A DNA stretch of 64,000 nt from the NCBI GenBank assembly GCA_028703175.1, contig JAQVNJ010000002.1, positions 1 to 64,000 of the forward strand, read 5' to 3'. The position numbers and the translations under genes are program-made. The DNA is from JAAYCB01 sp012744395. GTDB taxonomy: Bacteria > Planctomycetota > Planctomycetia > Pirellulales > Thermoguttaceae. Under the pieces are notes generated by a model that did no database searches, was not told where the DNA came from, and saw only the letters and a program-made list of their open reading frames with translations. Shown here one piece after another: positions 41,545 to 50,500 of this stretch (position 1 is the stretch's first letter; each line of letters starts with the position of its first letter).

Positions 41545-44343
41545 ATGCGATCCACGGAAGCTTTTCTCGACGTGCTTGCGAAGAGCAGACTGCTCGCGGA
41601 CCTGGAGATGGAGAAGGTCCGGGCGGCGGCCGGCGCGTACGAGGACGCCAAATCGCTGGCCAAGGCGCTCGTCGCGGACCATACGCTGACCCGCTGGCAG
41701 GCCGCCCAACTGCTCGCCGGCCGTGCCTCGTTCATGCTGGGGAAGTACCGGTTGATCCAGTTGCTCAGCCGCGGGGGGATGGGCAGCGTGTTCGTCGCCG
41801 AGCACACGACGATGAACCGCCGCGTGGCGCTGAAGATCATTTCGAAACAGATGGGCCGCGACCCGGTGAAACTCGAGCGGTTCCTGGCGGAAGCCCGCAC
41901 GATTGCTGCGCTGGATCATGCCAATATCGTCCGCGCCTACGACGTCGACCATGAGGGGGAGCGCTACTTCCTGGTAATGGAATACGTGGAGGGGCGGGAC
42001 CTTCAGCAGATGGTTGAAGACGATGGCCCGCTGGAGTTCTCCCGCGCCGCCGATTACATCCGCCAGGCCGCATGCGGGCTCGCGCACGCCCACCAGCGGA
42101 GCATGATCCATCGCGACATCAAGCCGGCCAACCTGATCATCAATCGCCAGCAGGTGGTCAAGATTCTCGACTTGGGCATGGCTCGGCTGATCGCCGAAGG
42201 GGCTGCGGAGAGCGACGTTGATGAGAAGATCATCGGCACGGTCGACTACATGTCGCCCGAGCAGGCGTTGGAGTCGGACGACCTCGACCATCGCGCGGAC
42301 CTCTATTCGCTCGGCTGCACGTTCTACTTTCTCCTGACCGGCCGCCCGCCGTTTGGCGAGGGGACGCTGCCCCAGCGGATCATGAAACACCAGACCCAGG
42401 CGCCGCCGCCGGTCTCTCAACACCGGGACGGGGTCCCGGAGGAACTGGACGCCATCTGCCGCCGGATGATGGCGAAGAAACCGGAGGACCGATACCCGAC
42501 GGCGGCCGACGTGGCCCTTGCGCTGGCGCCCTGGTCTGCTTCGAGCGGCGACGATCCGGCGTCGGACGCCAGCGGCAACGGGATCGGGGTCGCTGAATTG
42601 CTCGACAATGGCGGCAAGCCGTTCGCTGCGGAGCCCGGCATCAAGATCGTCGTGGCTGATTCGGGCTCGTTTCGCACCCGCGCCGCGCCGGCTCGCGGCC
42701 AACGCGCCGCTGCGGCCGCCCCGCAGGCCGCCGCCGGCAGACTGGCGGCCGTGCTGGCCGGCCTGCGGGCCAATCCGACGAGGAAGTGGATTGCGCTTCT
42801 CACCGCGGGCGGCCTGCTGCTCGGCCTCGTTGCCGGCGGACTGGTCTGGATGCTTGGCGGGAAAGAGACGCGGACCACGGCCGATGCTTCGGCAATCGCC
42901 GGAGACGACGTCAACGTTCAGACCGCGGTCGCAACGCCCGCCAGGCCCGTGATCCTCGCCGATCCGCCCGGTGCGGAGAGCGGCATGAAGGATCTGGCTG
43001 CGGCCTTCAATCCGGGCGGCGCGCCGCCGAGCGACAACGGCAAGTCGCCGGCCGCCGTGCCGCCGCCCGGCGAACCGAAGGGCGAGGAAGAAGCCGCCGA
43101 GAGTGTCGCGGCGCCGGCCGGACCCGACTCTGAACAGCCGGAAGGCAAAGCAGCCGCGGCCGCTGCGACAACCCCCTCCTCCCCGGAGGAAAAGGGGACG
43201 GAATCGGCAACGGCCGAGTCGCCGGCGGCGAGCGGAACGGCCGAAAGCGGCAAGCCGGACGAACCGGACGAGGCGGAGGAGGCGGACGAGCCGGAGACTT
43301 CCGACAGCCAGCAGAGCCAGGGCGAGGAGCAGGGCGAGAAGACCGAGCCGAAGCCGGCGGCCGCGGAAGATCCGCTGGCGGATTTTCCCGACGCCGTGGA
43401 TTTGCCGATCTTGGCTGACAACGATCCGGCCGGTGAGAAATCCAGGGCGCCTCTGCAGATCGGGACGATTCGCGGCCAGACCAGCCCTTGGCAGTTGATC
43501 CTGCTCGGTGGCGAAACAGCCCTCAAGGGCGGGCGCAGGTATGTCCTTGCGCAAACCAGCGCCGAAAGCGCCCGGGCAACCTGGGCGATTCACATGGAGA
43601 GTGCCGCAACGGGAGCGGACCCGGAGCAGGCCCCGGTGGCCAGACTCTGGCAGAAGGAGAACTCCCTCGTGTTCCAATGGGATGACAAGGCCCAGGCAAT
43701 CACGGCCAACTACCTGCGGAACTGCATCCTCCAGCCCCGAGTCGGAGGAAAAACCAGGTTCACCGCTCTGACTCAGCCCTTGAAGGCGGAGCCGCTTTCT
43801 TTCGATCTGCTCCGCGGCATCGGCAGTTCGTCGGCCGCGCTGCGGTGGGCGCCCGACGACGAACGGCTCCGCGTCAAGTTCGATGGAGTCGACGGATGGA
43901 AGGACGCCAGGTTCGAACCGGACGAGCCGGTGCCGCCCAAGACACGGGTGATTCTCAGCTTCATCCGCAAAGACCGCCACGCCAACGAGTCGGTGGGCGC
44001 AGCGTTTCAACTCCTGGCAACCGCCCGGAAAACATCCACGAACGTGGAACTCCGCCTCGTCAATCCCGAGTCTCGAGCCTTCAAGATGATGGTCGGCAAT
44101 TCCAGCGAGCAGCAGATCGGAGTGGCCCGCGATCGGCTGGCGAACCGGCGGGGGACGGTCGAAGCGAGTCTTGCCCAGCTCAAGGGTGAAGAAGCCAACA
44201 AGGCCAGCCGGGAGTTGGACGCCTTGTTGATGCAAATCTGGTATTACGACCTCCTCCTCCAGGTTCACAACAAGGCGCTGCTCCACTACCAGATCGTGGC
44301 CGATGCCGGTGGCCAAGAGGTTGTCTTCGTCACCACGCGTTAG
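41545..44343 (+). CDS. transmembrane serine/threonine protein kinase
   Basis: 932 residues from the ATG; a TTG at 41539 is possible. Residues 1-65 form the helical pre-domain common in planctomycete kinases (LTRWQAAQLLAGR). The Hanks-type kinase spans about 68-330: LSRGGMGSVFVAEH, Lys97 in RRVALKII, HRDIKPAN with Asp191, DLG (209-211) in place of DFG, and YMSPEQ. One membrane helix lies at about 412-435 (IALLTAGGLLLGLVAGGLVW). The outer part starts with a long Ala/Glu/Pro-rich linker, then a beta-rich region ending in a helical pair. It probably senses an envelope signal through the outer domain, which matches nothing familiar. It is followed 11 nt later by a HEAT protein that may be a partner. 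Confidence 0.9.
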   Translation: MRSTEAFLDVLAKSRLLADLEMEKVRAAAGAYEDAKSLAKALVADHTLTRWQAAQLLAGRASFMLGKYRLIQLLSRGGMGSVFVAEHTTMNRRVALKIISKQMGRDPVKLERFLAEARTIAALDHANIVRAYDVDHEGERYFLVMEYVEGRDLQQMVEDDGPLEFSRAADYIRQAACGLAHAHQRSMIHRDIKPANLIINRQQVVKILDLGMARLIAEGAAESDVDEKIIGTVDYMSPEQALESDDLDHRADLYSLGCTFYFLLTGRPPFGEGTLPQRIMKHQTQAPPPVSQHRDGVPEELDAICRRMMAKKPEDRYPTAADVALALAPWSASSGDDPASDASGNGIGVAELLDNGGKPFAAEPGIKIVVADSGSFRTRAAPARGQRAAAAAPQAAAGRLAAVLAGLRANPTRKWIALLTAGGLLLGLVAGGLVWMLGGKETRTTADASAIAGDDVNVQTAVATPARPVILADPPGAESGMKDLAAAFNPGGAPPSDNGKSPAAVPPPGEPKGEEEAAESVAAPAGPDSEQPEGKAAAAAATTPSSPEEKGTESATAESPAASGTAESGKPDEPDEAEEADEPETSDSQQSQGEEQGEKTEPKPAAAEDPLADFPDAVDLPILADNDPAGEKSRAPLQIGTIRGQTSPWQLILLGGETALKGGRRYVLAQTSAESARATWAIHMESAATGADPEQAPVARLWQKENSLVFQWDDKAQAITANYLRNCILQPRVGGKTRFTALTQPLKAEPLSFDLLRGIGSSSAALRWAPDDERLRVKFDGVDGWKDARFEPDEPVPPKTRVILSFIRKDRHANESVGAAFQLLATARKTSTNVELRLVNPESRAFKMMVGNSSEQQIGVARDRLANRRGTVEASLAQLKGEEANKASRELDALLMQIWYYDLLLQVHNKALLHYQIVADAGGQEVVFVTTR

Positions 44344-44354
44344 AGCGACCTGCC

Positions 44355-45332
44355 ATGTTTTCAGCCTGGTTCGCCGGCACGCGCCGAGTGCCGCTCGTCG
44401 CTGCCCTGGCTTGCGGCGTTCTGATCCCCCGCGCCGAAACGCAGACCTACCGCGGCCGTGCGGCCGAACAGTGGATCGCCGATCTGGCAAGCGGCGACCT
44501 GGACCAGCGCTGGTACGCCGCGCACGGGCTGGCCCAGATCGGCCCCGGGGCGGCCGCGGCGGTCGGCCCCCTGCTGGCGATTCTCGCCGATCGGGCTGAA
44601 TTCGAGTACGTCCGCGCGGCCGCGGCCTTCGCGCTTGGCCGGATCGGGGCCGACCCGGACCGGGTGGTCCCGCTGCTGGCCGAGACGCTCTCCTCGGATC
44701 TGGCCTCCGTCCGCCGCAACTCCGCGCGGGCCCTGGGGCGGTTTGGCCGGGAGGCGCAGCCGGCCGTGGAGAGGATGATCGACGCGCTGGACCGCGAGGA
44801 TGCCGTGTTTCGCGTGGAGCTTGCCGAAGCGTTGTGGCACGTCGCGCGGCACCCGCGGGCACTCCCCTTGCTTGCCGAGCAGGTGCGTCGCGAGGCGGGC
44901 CCGGCCGCGCTGGAGGCCGCCGAGGCCCTGGGCCGGCTTGCCGAGCGGTCGCCGGAAGCGATTGCCCCGCTCCTGGTTCAGGCCCTCGACTCCGAGAACG
45001 GAGACCTGGCCCGATCGGCCGCCCAGGCGCTTGGCCGTGCCGGCCGCGGCGTGCTGCCGCACGTGGCGGCGGCCCTCCAATCCGGCCAGCCCGCCGCGCG
45101 CCGCAGAGCCGCGGAGGCCCTGGTCTGGATGGGCCAACCGGGAACGGCCGGCCTGATCGCTGCCCTCAGCGACCCGGCGGCCGCAGTCCGCCGCACGGCC
45201 GCACGAGGACTTGGCCGGCTTGGCCGCGCCGCGCGGGAGGCGGAGCCGGCGCTGCTTCGCGCGGCCAGCGATCCGGACCCGACGGTGCGCGGGGCGGCGG
45301 CCGCGGCGCTGAGGCAGATTTCATCCGGCTGA
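44355..45332 (+). CDS. exported HEAT-repeat protein
   Basis: 325 residues with a signal peptide (RVPLVAALACGVLIPRAETQ). From about residue 40 onward it is built of HEAT/PBS-lyase-like repeats of about 30 residues (AAAFALGRIGADPDRVVPLL, NSARALGRFGREAQPAVERM, RSAAQALGRAGRGVLPHVAAAL). It is a protein-interaction scaffold. It lies 11 nt downstream of the kinase gene and probably shares its mRNA, so it may work with the kinase outer domain. Confidence 0.8.
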   Translation: MFSAWFAGTRRVPLVAALACGVLIPRAETQTYRGRAAEQWIADLASGDLDQRWYAAHGLAQIGPGAAAAVGPLLAILADRAEFEYVRAAAAFALGRIGADPDRVVPLLAETLSSDLASVRRNSARALGRFGREAQPAVERMIDALDREDAVFRVELAEALWHVARHPRALPLLAEQVRREAGPAALEAAEALGRLAERSPEAIAPLLVQALDSENGDLARSAAQALGRAGRGVLPHVAAALQSGQPAARRRAAEALVWMGQPGTAGLIAALSDPAAAVRRTAARGLGRLGRAAREAEPALLRAASDPDPTVRGAAAAALRQISSG

Positions 45333-45428
45333 GAGCAGGTAGGCCTTTATGCCGGGGTGGACAAGAACCACCTCGGCAAGGACGTGTCACCGATGCTTTT
45401 CGACATGCAGACCGACGGCGGCGGGTGA
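45333..45428 (+). pseudogene. possible gene remnant or read-through tail after the HEAT gene
   Basis: The frame continues open directly after the HEAT gene stop (TGA at 45330-45332) for 31 codons to the TGA at 45426. It has no start codon until an internal ATG. The peptide contains a non-random-looking AGVDKNHLGKDVSPMLFDMQ, unlike the repeat protein before it. It may be the end of a decayed neighbour. Not recognised; low certainty. Confidence 0.3.
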
Positions 45429-45593
45429 GAAAGGCGCCGGCATGCCTGCCGTGGGCCGGGCGGGTCGGGTCGCGATCCGGGGCGGCGCGGTGGAGTGGAA
45501 AACGCCGAGCGGCGGAGGTAGACTGCCGAGACCAGCCTGGCGGAGGCATAATCGGCTGGAAAACGCATTCCGATCCGAAAGGAGGAAGATTCG

Positions 45594-47069
45594 ATGTGCG
45601 AATCATGCTCTTCCGGCGGGTTCAACCGCCGCGCGTTCTTGGCCGCCAGCGGCGCGTTGGGAGCCGCGGGCATGATCTCCTCGGCCCTGGCAGGCGAGGC
45701 GGCCCGGCCCGCCGCGGCGCGCCGCGAGAAGCAGCCGGCCCGCGTCCGCGTCGTCTTCCTGTACCCGCCCGCCGACGTTGTCAACGGCGGCCAGAACGAG
45801 GATTCGTGGCGCGTCCACCAGTGGTTCACCTGGCCCGGCAACCAGTTCGAGCCCGAAGCGCAGCAGGGCAAGTTCACGCAGAGAATCCAGGAAATCGCCA
45901 CCCGGCTCGGCGTCGTCGCGGAGTTCGCGCCGCAGGCGATCTACCAGGAGGCGCGGATCCGGGAGTTCATCGACAAGGCCAAGGCCGACGCGCTGGACGC
46001 CGTCCTCGTCGTCAATTTCTGGAACACGCTGGCGAAGGCCTCGTTCCGCATCGCCACCGAGTCGGCCCCCACGGCGATCGTCTACCAGCCGGTAGGCGGA
46101 AATCACCAGCTTCCGCCCGAGGAACTCCGCACCGGCGAAGGCTTCTACTACATCCATTCGATTGAAAACTGGGAGGAGATCGAGCGGGGACTGCTGGCGG
46201 TCCGGGCGAAGAAGATGCTCGCCCAGAGCCGGCTGTTGCGGGTCGCCGGCAAGCCGCCCAAGCAGGTCCGGGAACCCAGGCTGGAGGTCGACATCGTGGC
46301 CGCTCCGGCCGAGGAGTTCAACGCGATCTTCGACGCCGCCGCCCCCGACGAGGCGCTCGTCCGGCAGGCGATGGAGCTGAAAAGCGCCGCCGCGCAAGTC
46401 ACCGGCGTGACGGACGAGTATTTCGTCGAAGCGATGCGGGCGCACCGCGCCGTCAACCAGATCATGGAACGCTACGGCGCGGATGCGATTACGATCGAGT
46501 GCCTGTTCCTCAAGCACCGCAAGCCCTGCCTGAGCTTCGCGATCAACAACGGCCGGCTCGTCCCCTGCGGTTGCGAGAATCACCTCGATGGGACGCTGAC
46601 GCTGATGCTCGGGCGCTGGCTTCTGGACCGCGGCGGATTCCTCCACAATCCGGAATTCGACCTCAGCGAGAACCGCTACTTCGGCGCCCATTGTACGTGC
46701 GCCTGGAAGCTCCACGGCCCCGAGGGGCCCGCGCAGGAATACCGCGTGCGGCCCTTCTTCCACCAGCTGCCCAAGACGGCCGCCCTCGACGTCCAATGGA
46801 CGCCGGGCGAACCCGTCCTGCTGGCGAAATACCTCAGCGGTCAGGACACGCTCTGTTGCTGGACCGGAAAGGCCATCGAGTCGCCGGGCTGCCCGCCCAC
46901 CGGCGGCTGCGCAACGCGGTTGTTGATGGAGATCGACCGGTTGGACGACGTCTGCAAGGCCTACCACGGCGCTCACCCGGTGTTCTTCTACGGCGACCGC
47001 GGCGACGCCCGGCGGCTGAAGGCATTCGCGAGGATGTATCGGCTCAAACTCGATGGCAACCTGGTGTAA
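45594..47069 (+). CDS. exported protein with L-fucose isomerase-like fold
   Basis: 491 residues with a strong aaaggagga site and a Tat-like signal (FNRRAFLAASGALGAAGMI). The body resembles fucose/arabinose isomerase-like proteins: VVFLYPPADVV, VLVVNFWNTLAKA, VYQPVGGNHQLPPEEL, AITIECLFLKHRKPCLSFAINNGRL (metal Glu region) and HCTCAWKLHGPEGPAQEY. The many Cys residues in the second half (CGCENHLDG, HCTCAW, CCWTGK, CPPTGGC) are unusual for an isomerase and could bind metal. The substrate is unknown. No sugar operon is nearby. Confidence 0.65.
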   Translation: MCESCSSGGFNRRAFLAASGALGAAGMISSALAGEAARPAAARREKQPARVRVVFLYPPADVVNGGQNEDSWRVHQWFTWPGNQFEPEAQQGKFTQRIQEIATRLGVVAEFAPQAIYQEARIREFIDKAKADALDAVLVVNFWNTLAKASFRIATESAPTAIVYQPVGGNHQLPPEELRTGEGFYYIHSIENWEEIERGLLAVRAKKMLAQSRLLRVAGKPPKQVREPRLEVDIVAAPAEEFNAIFDAAAPDEALVRQAMELKSAAAQVTGVTDEYFVEAMRAHRAVNQIMERYGADAITIECLFLKHRKPCLSFAINNGRLVPCGCENHLDGTLTLMLGRWLLDRGGFLHNPEFDLSENRYFGAHCTCAWKLHGPEGPAQEYRVRPFFHQLPKTAALDVQWTPGEPVLLAKYLSGQDTLCCWTGKAIESPGCPPTGGCATRLLMEIDRLDDVCKAYHGAHPVFFYGDRGDARRLKAFARMYRLKLDGNLV

Positions 47070-47581
47070 CACGCGCGGAGACGGCTTCGCGCCGCGGGCA
47101 CGCTCCGGGCATGTCTCGGCTGACAGGCTACGGGCCACAAGATCGCCACCCCCTTGGCCGGCCCGGGGGGGCGACCGGATGGTCTTGCAGCGGCGAGGGC
47201 AGGCTCCGCGCGGCCAACCGTTTTGGGTCGGGCAGGCCCGCTCGGCCGGCGGCTTGTGGCGACGCCGCGCCCGCACGGCAATCTGCGGAACCTTTGGCCC
47301 TCGCCATGCGTCTAACCAGGGGGCGATTGTCTATCGATCTGCTCGCACACAAATCCACCATATTTGGGGGTGCGGTTGATCGCTGTCAGGAGCGGCATCG
47401 CTTTCTGCTGGGCGGCGCGGCGCGGCGCAGGTAGAATGGAGATGGAACAGAGTCTTGATTTCGGCGACTGTGGCGGGGCAGCCGCGGCGCGGTGAGAATC
47501 GCCATGCGGCGAGCCCGTCACGGCGTGGGCCAGAAGACGTCTGGTCTGGGAACGCCAGAAATAGGGCGCGGCAAGGCATTG
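47070..47581. other. 512-bp intergenic region
   Basis: No gene or repeat was recognised. It should contain the promoter of the 1886-codon gene. A tagaat box at 47431-47436 is a weak -10 candidate. The frame extending back to 47492 has no signal and is not accepted. Confidence 0.5.
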
Positions 47582-50500
47582 ATGAAACCGGTTCGAACAG
47601 TACGCCACCTGGCGGTCGAGTCTCTCGAGAGGCGCCACTTGCTGTCGGTCGCCGGCGGCAGCGATCCGGTATTCGATCCGAGCCCGCTCGAGCAGGAGAT
47701 GCTTGAGCACGTGAATCGCTTGCGTCTGGCGCCCCAGGCGGAGTTGGATGTGCTGTTCACCGACATTGCGGCGGCGATCGCCCGCGACCCCGACGCGCGG
47801 ATCGCGATGGGCGTGTTTCAGGATCCGTCGGCCGAGCAGATCCAGTCGGACTGGGCCGGTCTTGCGCCCGTCGCCCCGCTGGCCTGGAACGCTTCCCTTC
47901 ACCGGGCCGCGACGAATCACACGAAGCTGATGGTCGTCTACGACGAGCAGTCGCACCTGCTTCCCGGGGAACCGTCGCTGGGGGCGCGGCTGGCCGCCGC
48001 CGGCTACCGGGGATCGGCGGTCGGCGAGAACGTGTTCGCCTACATGAACACGGTTTTCCATGGCCATTCGGCCTTCGCCATCGACTGGGGGGTCGCCGAC
48101 CGGAGCCACCGCGACAACCTGATGGCCGCCACGTTCCGGGAGGTTGGAATCTCGGTGGTGGCGGACGACGGCGAGGGCACCCAGGTTGGACCGCTGCTGG
48201 TGACGCAGGATTTCGGCGACGGTTCGTCTCTCCAGGAGGCGTATCTTCTGGGCGTGGTCTACAGCGACGCGAATGGAAACGGCTGGTACGATGCGGGCGA
48301 GGGATTCGGCGGGGTCGAATTGCTGATCGAAGGGACCGGTGGGACCTACCTGACGACGTCGATGACCGCCGGCGGCTACCAGACGTTCGTTTCGCCGGGC
48401 GTATACACCGTGACGGCCTACGGGGGGGGCCTGCCGGCGCCGCTGGTCGTCCACGACGTGGTTGTCGGCAGCGCGAACGTCAAGGTCGATTTCGATTACG
48501 ATCCGGCGGAGCACGCCACGCCGCTGGTCGATCTGAACGGGCCGGAGGAAGCGGGGAGCGATTTCCAGACGACGTATTTCGAGGGTTGGGGGGCCGTGCC
48601 GATCGTCGCCGCCGACGCCACGCTGGAGAACTCGTACGGCGATCGGCCGATCCTCACCCTGACGGCGGCGATCACCAACCGCCTCGACCCGGAAGAGTTT
48701 CTGGCGGTCGACACGGCGGGCACGCCGCTGGTGGCCGACTACGACGCGCCGGCGGGGATTCTCACGCTGAGTGGATCGGCGTCCGCGGAGACGTACCAGC
48801 AGGTCTTGCGGACGCTTGTTTACGACCACCTGGGGAGCGATCCGGATCTCACGCCGCGGCAGATCGAGGTTGTCGCCTTCAACGGCATTCAGAGCAGCCT
48901 GCCCGCCACCGCGACGGTCAATATCGTCGCCACCGTCCCGCCGGAGGTGTCGATCGACGACATCCGCGTTGAGGAGAATTCCGACGGGCAGCTCGACTAT
49001 CGGTTCACGGTGTCGCTCTCCGCGGCGGTCGGGCGGACGGTCAGCGTGGAGTTTGAGACCCGCGACAATTCAGCCCGGGCGGGAGAGGATTATCACGCGG
49101 TCAGCCAGACCGTCGTGTTCGCCCCTGGCGAGACCGTTCAAACGGTCCGCGTGTCGCTGGTCGACGACGAGGTGGCGGAGGAAGACGAAACATTCTTCGG
49201 GGTCCTGCTGAATCCCTCGGGCGCGGTGATCGCCGGCGGGGTGGGCGTGGCGACGATCGTCGACGACGACGCGGCGATCAAGCTCGGCGCGGTCGATTTT
49301 CTCCGCATCGAGGGGATCGAGATTTCGCCGACGCCCCTGTATCGGCTGACGACCACGCGCGACGGCGTGTTGAGCATCGACGCCTTGGCGGGGGCGGAAG
49401 GCGATTTCCAGTTGACGGTCTACGACCGCTTCCGCTCCCCCGACACGCTCGTCTCGGCCACGTCGAGCGATGGCCATGCGCGGATCGATCTGGCCGGCGC
49501 GGCGGCGGGGGAGACGTACTACGTGGAGCTGTCGGGCGCCGGCGGCGGCGGCCGTTTGATCTTGGGCAACGTGGTGCATCAGGACGGCCTGAGCGTGACG
49601 GTCGAGGGGACCGGCGGCGGCGACGTGTTCGAATTCCTCGCGGCCAGCCCGCTCTGGTTCTCCTTCAACGGGTTGGAGTACGAGTACGCGCGCGGCGAAG
49701 TCGCCCGGGTGAGCTTCCAAGGGGGCGGGGGCGACGACCGAGCCGCGTTGACCGGTTCGGAGGGCGGCGACCTGGCCAGCCTCTGGCCCGGCGAGGCAGC
49801 GCTTTCCGGGTGGGGCTACGAAGTGGCCGTGGCCGATTGCGGGGTGATCCACGTCGACGGCGGCGGGGGCGCAAGCGATACGGCTTTGCTGTTCGATTCG
49901 GAAGGCAACGGCCTGCTGCTCAGCGAACCGGCCGGAGTCAGCCTCTCGGGCCCAGGTTTCGCCAACAGCGCGGCCGGATTCCAGAGCGTCCTTGCATATT
50001 CCACGCGCGACGGTGTTGAGGTCGTCGAAGTCATCGGCGGCTCGGGCGGCAGCGATCCGGTATTCGATCCGAGCCCGCTCGAGCAGGAGATGCTTGAGCA
50101 CGTGAATCGCTTGCGTCTGGCGCCCCAGGCGGAGTTGGATGTGCTGTTCACCGACATTGCGGCGGCGATCGCCCGCGACCCCGACGCGCGGATCGCGATG
50201 GGCGTGTTTCAGGATCCGTCGGCCGAGCAGATCCAGTCGGACTGGGCCGGTCTTGCGCCCGTCGCCCCGCTGGCCTGGAACGCTTCCCTTCACCGGGCCG
50301 CGACGAATCACACGAAGCTGATGGTCGTCTACGACGAGCAGTCGCACCTGCTTCCCGGGGAACCGTCGCTGGGGGCGCGGCTGGCCGCCGCCGGCTACCG
50401 GGGATCGGCGGTCGGCGAGAACGTGTTCGCCTACATGAACACGGTTTTCCATGGCCATTCGGCCTTCGCCATCGACTGGGGGGTCGCCGACCGGAGCCAC

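Noticed and set aside
40903..44862. Very long open frame antisense to the kinase, HEAT and nfo genes
   Set aside because: Its peptide is low-complexity Arg/Pro/Gly sequence and it overlaps three clearly homologous genes. High GC at third positions keeps the opposite strand free of stops.
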